Assembly (NCBI RefSeq): GCF_021018895.1
Contig: NC_079382.1
Coordinates: 19,638,001 to 19,702,000, forward strand
DNA length: 64,000 nucleotides
Reading direction: 5' to 3'
From: Seriola aureovittata
Taxonomy: Eukaryota; Chordata; Actinopteri; Carangiformes; Carangidae
Shown: one piece after another, positions 13,166 through 26,163 of the stretch
Numbering within the stretch: position 1 is the stretch's first letter
Layout of the letters: every line of letters begins with the position of its first letter
Program-made: the position numbers and the translations under genes
The notes under the pieces: generated by a model
What the model was told of the DNA's origin: nothing
What the model saw: the letters and a program-made list of their open reading frames with translations, nothing else
The model's database searches: none

Positions 13166-13504
13166 GTGTGGAGTTTCTATAGATGCTATGGAGAACTAAA
13201 GGTCAGGATATCTCAGCATCTGCTTCATTGACCATTCATTTGAGGATCTATCTCTCACAAGTTTCTTTTATGCCAATACAACATTAAATCCCTGCAGTGC
13301 CATTTTAATACCTTTTAATATGTCAGTTTATATTATGATTAAATGTTGGCTATTCATAAATAATGTGTGTTTAATTTCAGATGATAACATGTTACACATA
13401 TTCCGAGGTAACAAAACAGTTTAGTACAATGATCCATGCAGCCCTGACATTACCTCACAACAGTAATGAAACCCCTTTTTAGATTCATAGTAATTATAGG
13501 GTAG

Positions 13505-13812
13505 GGTTTTGACCAGGGCTAAAAGGATTAGGCGATAAATCAATTAGTCAACCGACGCTGAAAAATGAAATGGAGAGAGAGAGATAGAGAGAGAGACAGA
13601 GAGAGCATGGTGTCAGCTTTTCAAAAGTGACAATTTGCTTCTTTTTTTCTTTTTTAATCATTTGTAATGTTATGCTGAAAATCTTTAGGGCTGGCCAAAC
13701 AAGAAATTCGACGACATCATGCTGGGCTTTAGGAAGTTGCCATTGCTTTAATCATGAAAATAATCTGCAGCATGAATCAATAATGAAAACAACTGTTAGT
13801 TCCAGCCCTAGT
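13505..13812. repeat. dispersed teleost repeat, TAATCGATTAAT-type family
   Basis: The left part, 'agggctaaaaggattaggcg', and the right part, ending 'tgttagttccagccctag', resemble the two ends of a very common teleost repeat. Inside lie 'gacatcatgctgggctttag' and 'aatcatgaaaataatctgca'. A related copy is at about 60075-60235. A GA-rich run (13571-13605) lies within. The open frame at 13627-14178 runs through this repeat and is not supported as a gene. Confidence 0.6.
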
Positions 13813-14366
13813 TCTGTTACAACATATTGTACTTGCAAGCTGCATGGAGAGGGAACGCGATCTTTTAAGTATGAAAGCTGCAGCAGCAGTTTAAGTACTG
13901 AGAACAACTGCATTATGCAACCAATGCAGTTCCGCCCGAGACCTTCACCTGATAACCTCACCCTAATCGGGGCCGTTGTATTTTGGTCCTGGATGGCTCT
14001 CTCATGGAACCCAGGAAGTTTAGTCACAAAACCATTACTAAAATATGAAATATTATTTGACAGGAAGAATGTCGAAAACAAAAGAAGAAGTAGCATGATG
14101 TTATTTCAAGAGCTTCAAAGTCCATGGAGGCACAGTGTCAGGGTAGATGGATGGTTAATTATAATTATAATTCTTTGAACTGGGAAGTTGTTGTTAATTT
14201 CCTTTTTCCAACCATTCACATTGCTTTAAGCCATTATGATGACGGTTCCCTGACATTTAAACCCAAAACATGGTTTTTCTTTGGCCCTAAAACATATTTT
14301 TTGAGCCTAGACCAAAAGTTGACAGCCGCATCAGAAAACTATCATAAGAATCATTTTTGTAATGGT

Positions 14367-14721
14367 GATTTGTAACGTTTGTTTTGCTATTGCTACATAG
14401 CCAATGTCAATATCTGTTCACTCACCAGTCTAGGAGAAACGTTGCATGTTCAGCATCAAACTTCATTCTTTATCTCGCCAAGAGCTGTCTCCAGTGGTGG
14501 AAAGCAACCTTCTTGTTTTACTTCTATTTCTATCACTTCTTGTCTTGTACTGAAGTGAGCATGCTAACCAGCTAGTCCCGGCCCAGTCCGACTGTCACTT
14601 TTCCGATACCGAGTCACTGTAGCGTCCAGTCTGCCCTGAAGAACAAACGCTACTCAGAGGATGTATTGGCTGAAGTTAATGCTAACTCTGGCTATGTAGC
14701 AATAGCGAAACTTACAAATCC
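14367..14721 (-). repeat. unnamed dispersed repeat with inverted ends, copy A
   Basis: The left end reads 'atttgtaacgtttgttttgc' then 'tattgctacatagcca'. The right end reads 'ggctatgtagcaatagcgaa' then 'acttacaaat', a near reverse complement. The interior, read on the minus strand ('ctagctggttagcatgctca', 'cttcagtacaaga', 'gaatgaagtttgatgctgaa', 'ctcctagactggt'), matches the plus strand at 61925-62137 in the same order. Two copies with inverted ends suggest a nonautonomous DNA transposon. I see no protein in it. Confidence 0.75.
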
Positions 14722-15470
14722 TGCAGTAAAAAGTGGGGTCTTGTCAATACAAACCCATGTAAAATCTACTTCATTTGATTCAATCCATTGCTGGATTTCT
14801 TCCTTGTTTCCTGACTAATGTTGCACAGCATCATTGCACTGACTGTCGCCAGTGAACCGCATTGATATCTAAAACTGCTGTCTATTTTTGCTGACGCTTT
14901 GGTGCAACACCTGGAAAGAGACGACTCAAGGTCAAATCTGGTAATTTATTAAAAAATACAGCATGTCTGCTGCTGCTGCCATAAAACCTTGTCCATCACA
15001 ATGGACATCTTTCAATCATTATCACATCTGCCCTGTAACATTTTCACAGAGTTAAAAAATTGCCTGGAGGCTTCAATCTTCATGTACCTGCTCCATTCAT
15101 ACTCATAGAAGCACAATAGATAGATAATTACATGTACCAGCCTCCATTTAAAACAATAGATTCGATTAACAGAAGTGTTAACGGCTGGGGTTGTAGAGTT
15201 ATGTGTGTGAAGTCACTTAAACAAGCAAAAAAAAAACCCAAAAACCAGGGAGGTCTGTATCGTCTGGACCAGTCACACCACCCTGCCTGGCCTGTATAAA
15301 CCACTCAGCATGAGGCACAACACAAGGTGGGTTTCCCCCATTCATGAAGCTGAACACTGACTCATCCCTGCAAGTGCTTTTTGGTCATTCAGCCACCTGC
15401 AGGAACATCTTACAACTCCCATCTTGCCTGTTGCCTCCACTGTTCCTAAAATAACCAGGCACCACCATCA
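14722..15470. other. gene-free DNA upstream of promoter
   Basis: AT-rich sequence without a recognised gene or repeat. A TATA-like 'cctgtataaacc' lies at about 15291-15302; whether it is used is unknown. Confidence 0.45.
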
Positions 15471-15533
15471 CCCCCCCCCCCCCTCTCTCTCCTCCCTCCC
15501 CTTCCTCCTCCTCCTCCTCCTCCTCCTCCTCCA
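15471..15533. repeat. poly-C then (TCC)n low-complexity tract
   Basis: A run of 13 C is followed by CT/CCT sequence and about ten TCC trinucleotides. The polypyrimidine strand could adopt triplex (H-DNA) structure. It lies about 0.6 kb upstream of the ptchd4 start codon. Confidence 0.9.
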
Positions 15534-15539
15534 GCCTTC

Positions 15540-16718
<1,179 letters not shown>

Positions 16719-17616
16719 TAGTAGTTTTTTTTAATTATTATTATCAGTGTTTGCACACACTGCAGCTCCTCTTAACATGCATGTGAAGCCGGGCCTGTGG
16801 AAACTATCCAACCCCCGAAATCTCTCCTTCAGAGCCGTGGTGACAGTGCAGCAGCAGTCAGCATGTGAATATCTGGAGCAGGCTGGCCCTTTGGTGCTTG
16901 CCATAATTTCTGAATGAACACAGTGGGCTTGTATTCTCCCAGGCTGTGATGTGGGGCTGCAGATTGCTACATATATCAGCCAGTGAGGGAACCCTCTCTG
17001 TAACACAGACAGCCGGTTTGCAGTTTTCACCCTCCCTTGTTGGTGCAGGTGAATTGATTGGCTGCATATAGACCCTGACTGCTCCACACATACTCACACA
17101 CATCACACACATACAAAAGGATATCCTCTGTCTTTTTTTTTTCTTTCTTTTTGATGCAGTGTCTCCCTCTGGCCTTTTCCTGGCTGTACATGCTTTATAA
17201 TGACATTGCTGTAGAAGCTAATAGACTCCTGCTTCTCTCTATTTTCCTCTCTGTTGCTCAGTGGGATTTGACCGCACACATTTGTATCAGTAACACACGA
17301 GTTTCTCCCAGTAGTGAAACATGTGGATATGCTGCATGTGGTCATACAGGTGCTCACTCTGTAGGCCCGCCAGTCCATCAGGTGCAGATGTGCTCTGCAG
17401 AGTGTGATCAGGTGTTTGTGAAGCAAGTGAGGCTTTTAAACTGAAAAACTGTTGCACGCATGCAGGGTTTGAAACACTTACTATTTACCTAGCTTCTTAA
17501 AGATGAAAACCAATTTTCATCACTGTCACAACACCAGGCAAAAACAGTGCGAAGGTTATGGGTTTATTTTGCATCAGCTGCATGGTGTGTGCTTTTTATT
17601 GTACGGCCTTGAGGAA

Positions 17617-17643
17617 CACTCACTGCACTGCACTGCACTGCAC
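17617..17643. repeat. (CACTG)n short tandem repeat
   Basis: About five copies of a CACTG pentamer, partly degenerate at the left edge. Confidence 0.9.
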
Positions 17644-18820
17644 AGCTCTGCTAGAATATAGACATCACTATAACGACCAGCTTTATTCAGCACTGCTCAA
17701 ATGGATTGTGAGGTCCATGCCACTGTATGCTGATATCGCACGCTCAAACTGTCACAAGCAGCATATTCAGTGTATCACGAGCCTGGCAGGTTGTAACTTC
17801 CATTGAGGAGCTGCCACAGCAGCGAGAGCCATCCATGCAGCATCAGCGTCCGAGCGGAGCGGCGAGGGCCATTCATCATCCTGTTGCTCAGCTTTTCTTT
17901 CAAAAGTTGACATTTACAAGATCCGTGGTTTTTTGCAGGGCATCGATGGATAATCAGATTTTTTACAATAACACACAGAAAAGCTGCACGGTTTACGCTC
18001 TCGTAGAAATGATCGACACAGAGTTTAATGTGAAAAGAAAATATACATTAGTGTCTTTGCTGCTGGAGAATGAGGCAATTAGAATGAGTCACTTCTATAT
18101 CTACAAACAGCCATGTAGAAGTCAGTAGATAACTGTATTCAGTATCATTCTCCTTTTTGAATTTACCCTTTTGTACCTCTACATTTCTCACGTTGTCATT
18201 GACCTTGTGTCATATGTAATATTTCTTCAGTAGGAGGAAGTTCCAGTCAAATACATTCATACTGTCTGTGTTTAATAATATCCCTTTTGTAGCGACCACT
18301 ACACTTGAATTTAAATTTTCACTTGTGGAAAATTGGGGCACCACCTTCATTAAATAGACAATGAGAGACCAAGTCAGTCTTATAATCAGAGGCTCTTGAT
18401 ACAGAGATCTGTGTATGTGCTTTGAAGGAATACACAAGACCATGACTTGGTGATAATTGAAGATATTTCTTTATAGCTTAATGTCTGTAAGGAGCTGAAT
18501 AAATGAGGCATTGATGTTGATTACATAACAGAGAGGTCAGATGAGTAAAAATGATCTTTTGAATGACAAACTGATCACTTCATTTGGCAATAATGAAATG
18601 AAGTAAGTGGTTCAGAGTCACCAGAGAAAGGTGGGACGCTCTGAAGGTAACAGTTTCTCTAGGACTTAAAAATAAGAAATTCAAAGCACTGAGTGACGTG
18701 AACTCTTAGCACAGCAGGAGTAAAGTCTTCCCACTATTGGAGCGTTGTCTCAGAGCGGGTTGTTTCACTGGCGACTCTTCCCTCATTTTTGCAAGCGGAA
18801 GTTCGTAGGCGATACGGCTC

Positions 18821-19110
18821 CTGCTGGTTCCTGCTGGTTCCTGCTGGTTCCTGCTGGTTCCTGCTGGTTCCTGCTGGTTCCTGCTGGTTCCTGCTGGTTC
18901 TTGCTGGTTCCTGCTGGTTCCTGCTGGTTCCTGCTGGTTCCTGCTGGTTCCTGCTGGTTCCTGCTGGTTCTTGCTGGTTCTTGCTGGTTCCTGCTGGTTC
19001 TTGCTGGTTCCTGCTGGTTCTTGCTGGTTCCTGCTGGTTCCTGCTGGTTCCTGCTGGTTCCTGCTGGTTCCTGCTGGTTCCTGCTGGTTCCTGCTGGTTC
19101 CTGCTGGTTC
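18821..19110. repeat. 10-bp minisatellite, 29 units
   Basis: 29 contiguous units of 'ctgctggttc' occupy exactly 290 bp. The only variation is C to T at the first base in units 9, 16, 17, 19 and 21 (18901, 18971, 18981, 19001, 19021). The left flank 'ggctc' looks like a decayed half unit. Because the unit contains no stop in any phase, several frames on both strands stay open and give a repeated ten-residue peptide. These are artefacts inside intron 1. The near-perfect homogeneity points to recent expansion, so copy number is likely polymorphic (inference). Confidence 0.97.
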
Positions 19111-20974
19111 CTTGGTACGTCATGGTCACTTTCCTGGACTAGACTCGTTGAAGAGTTTTGAAAGTAATTTTTGTTGACTAGACGACAACACTTAGAAAAT
19201 ACTGTCAAAGTGATACTTTCTGAAGTACAGATATGTAAATGACAAATTGAGGCTTTCATCTACCAATTAAAATGTAGTTAGCATAAATATGGCCACATCA
19301 CTGACGACTTGTCACCTCTTCTCTTCGTGGCAGCTCTTTACTTTTCAGGTTTCTGTGACTGTTGAGCTGTTGCTTTCTGTGTTGACACACAAGAAAAAGA
19401 AAAGCTTCCCCTCCAATCCAACTGTCCTACTTTTGATATCGAAACATTAGTATGCGGAGTGTTTAGCTAACACAGCTAATCCTGCTGACGCTATACTACA
19501 GGAAGTGGGGCTGTTTGTCCTAAAAAAGACTTTCATATGATTGCCTAGAAACTGGTTTATTTCTGTGATGTGACTGAAGCGATGCCACTTATCTTTAGAA
19601 TATAAAACTATCCTGTGGTCCAGCCTCTTCTTTACCCATGCGCATGCTAACTTGTGCCTGTGTGTCTCTATGTGACACATGTAAAAGTTTAACACGCTTG
19701 CATGCACTCAGGCACATGCACATTACTATTAACAAGTCGTGTGCGACATGAAGGACAGTATTTCTCTCTTGAAGGTTGATGTGACCTCTTTCCTCCGCGA
19801 CTCTCCTCACTCTGTGTCAGGCTCTCTGCGCTCTCCATGTTCCTGAATCCTTATTCTCTCTGTCTGCCTGTCTGGCGAGCTGTCTGGGCTAATTCATTTG
19901 CCTGACTTCTTATGCCTCATCCCGCTCTTTGATGTCACAGCCGGGATTTATTTCTGTGCTTGTTATACAGAGGTAGACTTCGTAAAAAGTCCTACTTTTT
20001 GCTGAGCTGAATGTTAGCTCTGTTCCCAGGAGAAAATGCTTAAAATATATTCTTTGTTTTGCTCTGTCTTCTGTATTTTCAGTTGCGTAATCTTTTGAAG
20101 CTGTCAGGTAGTACAAGAATAAAAATGCATCAAAGAATACTAGAAAAAAGCAAAGCAAAAGCAAACGGGGCTAAATGAACGAACAATGGACAATTCCAAC
20201 ATATGGAGGGGAAATATATCTAACACTGAAATACATACATTAACAAGAAATACCTGTGGGTTGTGAGTCTGTAGCTTCATCCTGCATTCATACCACCAGC
20301 AACCTGATCACAATGCCAATTAGAGCTTAATTAGCGCTTGTTGATTGTTAGTCCAAGTGCAGAAGTTGTTACGGCAACAGATTGGACCTATGGCAACGCT
20401 GGTATGTGATTATCTGCTTATAATCGATGGGCCCCAAAATATCCTGGTGGACCAGCTTATTTTAGATAATAACAAATATGGACAGCTGTTTTCCAGCCGC
20501 CCAGATGTTATACATTAAAATGTTTGTTGTCACTCTCGTTAGCGCAAAATCACATCTTAGTCATCTCATTATCAAACATCAACAAACATTTTTAATAAGG
20601 ATTCCTTGGCTTTACTTTTTCGAAGAGGTCTGATCCGAAGGTGCTGTTTACAGTTGAACAATAAACTTGTCAGTGCTCTCTGGTAGACAGATTATGTAAT
20701 GTAAACAAGGCTGGGGAAATGTGACAGTGTTATAGTGCTGCAAAACCTATTGGGCAGCAAGTGGAGACTGATATTTGGGAGAACAATGTATCAGATTTTG
20801 AATTGCAAGACGATCTGTAGCATCCTGTCCTTCATTAGCATGTTGGTTTTTTATCACCATAAAGTAGTTTTGTTGCTCTTGTCCTTACTAAACCTTAAGG
20901 TTCCATATTTTACATTTTGTCAGTGTTTTATTTGACGTGATGATCCATAATAAAATATATTTGTGGTTTACAGG
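19111..20974. other. intronic DNA without recognised features
   Basis: No recognised gene, RNA or repeat. Short open frames have no conserved motif. Confidence 0.5.
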
Positions 20975-21140
20975 AAGTCCTGACGACTCGTTTCAAGGCT
21001 CAGTGTCTGAATACAGGCTGTGAGCATTTCTCCGTGGACTGAGCGCTTTGATACTTTCACAGTATTAATAAAGAACCTAGACCTGATCTATAATCAAACA
21101 ACACGTTGACATCTACCTTTATACAATATGTGACCTTTAA
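20975..21140 (-). repeat. dispersed teleost repeat, GGTCCCATATT family, copy 2
   Basis: Read on the minus strand from 21140 this begins 'ggttaaaggtcacatattgt' and contains 'attaatactgtgaaagtatc', then 'aaagcgctcagtccac'. It is plainly the same family as 13024-13165, in the opposite orientation. Confidence 0.7.
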
Positions 21141-21334
21141 CCATGAATGTGACGGATCATTTGCAAAGATTTTGAAAAGCACTGACAAACTGTGGCACCA
21201 ACTTAAAGGGTTGCTAGAACGGAAAATAGGTTGTTTTGGAAGGGAGTCACAAATGACTAGTGGGAGGACTTTTTGAATTGCTTTAGTTTAGTTAGTCATT
21301 CTCCCACGATAGAAATTGTTTCTTAACATACCCA

Positions 21335-21365
<31 letters not shown>

Positions 21366-21379
21366 AATATATATATATT
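21335..21379. repeat. (GT)n then (TA)n microsatellite
   Basis: Thirteen GT dinucleotides are followed directly by an AT-alternating stretch. Confidence 0.95.
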
Positions 21380-23052
21380 ACCATTGTTTTCCTGACCTAC
21401 CTGGCTATAAAGTTTCTCTATTCTCTTGTCAAATGACTGAAGCTGTATTTCATTGTTTACCTCTGGTACCAAACGTAAAGTCTCCTGTACCTGATGTCCT
21501 GGTCTGCTCCATCAGGCTAATTCAAACTGTTCAGCAACATTAATTGGACATCTCATTTGGGATCTAGCCTGTTAATCATAATTTTGTTTCATCTCCTTAT
21601 TCAGTCTCATCATTGTGTTCGTGTTAACCACTATCCGTCTGTGGGACTGTGGGGGGGACGTACCCGTGTCATCAATGTCATTTTCAGTCAACATAAAATG
21701 GGTGAGCAGTGGCAGTTGGCTTGGAGCACCTAATGTTTTTCAGTCTCAGAGATATGCTGATTCAAGAGTTTTTATTTTATTAAATATTACATGATATTTT
21801 CAGATAATATAATGAAATTGATATCTGAAGATAATGGGCTTAAAATATAAAATGCACATGGTTTGGACTGAAGGTTGTGATTTGTCTCTGTGAAATTGTG
21901 TGGTACTTAGTGTCAAAGCCCATTATCTTGAGAGAAGAGTTTGATATCTCATGATAATTAGATAATTAAGTTGTTATCTTCTGATAATGAGGGGCAACTT
22001 TGGCCGCTCTGGGCTCCTGTAGTTGAAAGCTCCGGTGGTTAGAATTGATTTATATAAAAAAGACACACAGGTGTGCCATCTCTGCATTACATTTATCCTA
22101 ACACTGATAATATTGTGTTGGACAAGACCAAGCTTCTTGTTCCATTCATGAGGGGACAGTGAAATTGAGTGCTGGATTGAATTAAGTTATTGAGCAGTTT
22201 GGGTTGTATGCAGCACGGCAATGTCAAGCTAAGGTCAATGTTTGTTTTACACCCCCATTCTCTTTAATAAATCATAAAACTGGAGGTGAGAGCGGCAGCG
22301 GTGAGGCAGCAGGAAAAACAGCTGATATGCAGAAGCAGGTCTGTGGCACCTTGAATGCCGCAGCAGAGCCGATGTGATGTGTGGAGGATGGGAGGAGAGG
22401 AGACACGGCGCAGGAATTAGCCGATGAGGTTAGGTATGTGGATGTCAATAACTGGCTCGCCCCAGGGTGCGTTTGGGTGGCCGGCAATAAAAAATACAAA
22501 AGACAGTCAATAGTGTCTCCTGAAACGACATTAAAACCCTCACGTAGGCATTTTCAGTATAAAATACATAAATATTTAGTAGGCCTGACCGATGTGGTTG
22601 AAATCAATCTTAGAAAATACCGACAATACTGCAAATGTGAAATGATGGTATGACTTAACTCTTAATGTAAAACAGAACCTTTAGTAACGCGTCGTTAGTA
22701 TTTCCTCACACTTTGCTTGGACTCGTTCATTTAAACAGCAGAATGATTTAAAACAAATCATTTTATTGTGATACAATGCAACTGAAATAATAGTAATAAT
22801 AATATTGATTTACTTTTTTTCTATTTGATGAATAGATTGGCTGAATGAATGAAAGCCAGTGAGTAAAACAAATTAGAAAATGGTGCATTCATGACCAAAA
22901 ATACTGTAGTACATTGTTGCTAATCTTAAGTAGCGTCACTTCAAGGTTTGTTCGTCAATGTTTTGGATTTATGATATCATCAAGAATGGAAATTTTTTAT
23001 TTTTGGATATTAATCAAACATTTATAGCTGCTAGTTTGCAGGTTTCTTGATT

Positions 23053-23115
23053 TAAAGGGGTGCCCCAATGATTTAGTACTTCCATAAAGCTGGGGGAGTT
23101 GTGAGGGGCAGAATA
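23053..23115 (+). repeat. possible end of a dispersed teleost repeat
   Basis: The segment 'aaaggggtgccccaatgatt' followed by 'tagtacttccataaagctgg' resembles the ends of a common teleost repeat family (compare 'aggggtactccagc' at 56031 and its inverse at 56963). Only the end is recognisable. Confidence 0.35.
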
Positions 23116-23269
23116 AAAAGAGACAATACCTGATACTTTGACATGGGGTTTGATTTATATGATTTCATATTGCACTTTAATTATATTCCCCTGGTAGTTG
23201 TGTTTGTATTCATTCATTTCACGTTGTGATATAGAGTTATAGTGGACTATACATGTACTTGCAGAACTT

Positions 23270-24110
23270 TGGTTCCAGTCTCAGGCTGCATACACTTTTG
23301 GAGCAGGTTTTCCTCCCCCCATCGCATGATGCTTCACCGTAGGGATGGTATTTGCCAAGTGATGAGCGGTGCCTAGTGTTTGCCAGACATAATGTTTGGA
23401 GTTCTGCTCAAATGATTCAATTTTTGTCTCATTAGACCAGATAATTTTTTTCCTCATGCTCTCAGAATCCTTTAAATGCTATTTGGCAAACTGTAAGCGG
23501 GCTGTGCGCTGTTTACAGAAAGTGGCTTCCCTCTTGCTACTCAACCATAAAGGCCTGATTGATGGAGCGCTACTGAGACGGTCGTCCTTCTGGCAGGTTG
23601 TCCCATCTCTGCAGAGGACTTCTGAAGCTCTTTAGAGTGACCATTGAGTTATTGGTTAACCCCCCTGACCAAGGCGCTTCTTGCCTGGTTACTGAGTTTG
23701 GTCAGGTGGCCAACCCAATTCCTGGCGGTTTCAAACTTCTTTTATTTCACAATTACTGAGGCCACTGCGCTCTTGGGAACACTCAAAGCTTTGGAAATGG
23801 TTTTATATCCTTGCCCTGATCAATGCCTGGCCACACTTTTATTACCGGAGGTCTACAGAGAGTTTTTGGATTTCACGGCTTTTATTGTGCTGACATGCGG
23901 TGTGAATTGTGAGACCTTATATACGCGGGTGCATGCCTTTCTAAACTAAATGTCCAATCAATTCCAACTCAACTCAAATCGAGTTCTAGACACATCTCAA
24001 GGATAATTAAAGCAAACAGGAAGCACCTGAAGTTTGAAGCAGATACTGAATAATTATGTGAATAACAGATTTCAGTTTTTGATTTTTAATACATTTCTGA
24101 AAGCATGTTT
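23270..24110 (-). mobile_element. Tc1/mariner transposon relic
   Basis: Read on the minus strand, this carries the block order of common fish Tc1-like transposases. An N-terminal stretch corresponds to 'gacctccg', then a KALGVP-like helix-turn-helix region. Next come a 'ttggtcagg' block, 'ccagaaggacgaccgtctca', 'atcaggcctttatgg', 'cagcccgcttacagtttgcc', 'tggtctaatgagacaaaaat' and 'accgctcatcacttgg'. After 'gtgaagcatcatgc' it jumps to 'cctgctccaaaag' and 'agcctgagactgg', so an internal part is deleted. Frames are broken and the C-terminal catalytic region is missing. Open frames 23396-23635 and 23644-23949 on the plus strand are antisense to it and are not genes. The right edge carries a terminal-repeat-like segment (24060-24105). 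Confidence 0.8.
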
Positions 24111-24187
24111 AGCCGTTATGTACTAATGAGTGCAGATTGATGGGCAAAAACGGCATCACACTCAGCTTTACCTCATGTTTTCTCTTT

Positions 24188-24345
24188 ACCAATTAGCAAA
24201 TGTATGCATGCTAACACGCTACACTAAGATGGTGACCATGGTAAACACCAGCATGTTGACATTACCCATTTGAGCATGTCCGTATGCTAACACTATTGTG
24301 CCAATGTTACAGCCTGACAGAGCTTCTGGCGTTGCTGCACACTCT
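24188..24345. repeat. dispersed teleost repeat (GCTAACACGCTA type)
   Basis: Blocks such as 'gctaacacgctacactaaga', 'tggtgaccatggtaaacacc' and 'agcatgttgacatt', then 'gcctgacagagctt', occur in this order in a very common teleost repeat that I recall. No coding content. Confidence 0.5.
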
Positions 24346-26054
24346 TGTCTTATACTCACACAGCCACAGAATACATTGTACGTTGCCATGTAGAATTATG
24401 GTGCTACTTCAACAAAAGAGTGTTAATATGCAAAAGAAATATCAATTAGGTTGCCTTAGAAAAGAGTAATCGTATATTAACATTCTTTTATTGATTTTTT
24501 ATTTATAGTTTTTCTGTTTAAATTAGTTAGAAAAACCTGGAAACACCTCTCCCAACAGCCACATCCATCTTTTGTCAGGGAGCTCAAGAGGTGTCACATC
24601 CCCCCTTTTCACTTATCACTCAACCTCTCACAGATATCACACATACTTGCTGTTGTGTGGTGCCCCATCCACACCTACTCTCACTCTGTCGTTCTCTCTC
24701 TCCCACACACAATGGCACCGAGAACTATATTTTGTCTTTCTAAAGGCTGCCACAGACAAGAAGAGAAAACTAAATCCTGCGCATTTTCAGAAGCTGAGCT
24801 GAGCAGACATTTTGCAGATGATTTAGAAATTGTTGCCCTGATAATGGCACAATATTCACCGTGTTGCAGCTGGTTATGGGTATGCATGTGTTTCAGCAGT
24901 TTCAACAGTCTGAGCATGTAATGGCTCAGTCTGGGGTGCAAAAGTTTATAGATAAGTGTGTTGTGACTGTTGAGATTTATCTGAAATGCTTTAGTGAAGT
25001 TAGGAAGTCAATGTGGTAGATTAATTTCAGCTTTGTGCAATTACACAAGTGAAATGAGAGCTAAAGCTTTCCGAGTTCCCTTAGCAATTACTGAGTGATT
25101 ACATTACAGAAACACGCTTGTACACTGTCATGAAATGATAAATTTCAAAGGCTGAGTAGGATTGTTTTGAGAGTAATAATGTAGTATAAAAATAACATGC
25201 AGATATTGTTTTATATGTTAATAGTGCTAATATATTAGAGGTAGTCAGGAAACCTGGCTCTTGACTTATGGATGGGATCAGTTATGTGACTTGAAGGTTG
25301 CAGTTACCACTGTGGCCGGTTTATTCTGCTGCCCACATAATGCCAGAGGAGAATAATGCATCCATTTTTGTCTCACTGCAGCAAATTGCTTACAAAAATT
25401 GAAGCAAACAATCATGGGGATTTATTTATCTAGAAGCGTGAGATTTATATCAAACTCCCCACTGTGAAACAACATATTGTGGCTGTTTGACTGTGCTGGA
25501 TTATTGTGCTCATAACAAGATAAATCATGTCTACAATAAGCTGCAAATTAAGTTGACATTGTTGCAACAACAAAACAGTGTCATGTTGGGGTTCAAACTC
25601 ACATCAAAATGTTGCGTGTGTGTCTTGCTGCCCTGATTAAGTGGGCTTAGGAAATATTTATTATGTCAGTGTTTTATAATAATATATAATATATTGTACA
25701 GTTAAACCTGGCGAATAAGCCTATAGCTTTGATGTAGTGTATGTGCATGATTGCAGGAAATGCGCACTGTACTATATTTAAATGTGTGTCACACACAGTG
25801 TCTGTACATAAAGACGGATGACATGTCCCGGATAGGAGCGTTGCCATCTTGTTGACATCATGTGTAGCCAGAGTCTGTGCAGTAGTAATCATGAGTCAAT
25901 CACAGCTGTCAATCATGATGTCACACTCCCGTTTTATAGCTTCAAATAACTAATAAAAACTAAACCTATCAGAAAAATGAACCCTTGAATACACAATAGT
26001 GCACTGAGAACTGACAGAAACTATGTTTGGGAAAAATGTACTTGACATGTACTG
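24346..26054. other. intronic DNA without recognised features
   Basis: AT-rich sequence. No gene or named repeat is recognised. The region around 25060-25150, with several TAAT/ATTA-like words, is not obviously repetitive and could hold conserved noncoding sequence, but this is untested. Confidence 0.4.
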
Positions 26055-26163
26055 GCGGGGTTATGATCTATACTGCCGCCAGCCACCAGGGGGCGATTGA
26101 GATGTTTAGGCCTCACTTTTGGGGAGCTGTGATGTCGTCCATCTTTATATACAGTCTATGGTG
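26055..26163 (+). repeat. short dispersed teleost repeat carrying a CTCF-like motif
   Basis: The segment runs from 'ggggttatgatctatactgc' through 'cgccagccaccagggggcga' to 'tttatatacagtctatgg'. I recall the phrase around 'catctttatatacagtctat' as extremely common in percomorph genomes. It is short and noncoding, so SINE- or MITE-like. The core at 26083-26095 (ccaccagggggcg) is close to the CTCF consensus. Confidence 0.6.

Noticed and set aside
18821..19110. Possible CRISPR array
   Set aside because: Units are contiguous 10-mers without spacers, and the DNA is vertebrate.
18734..19259. Several long open frames on both strands with repeating SCWFLLVPAG or NQQEPAGTSR peptides
   Set aside because: They are read through the stop-free 10-bp minisatellite. 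Open frames on both strands of one tandem repeat are expected and do not show coding.
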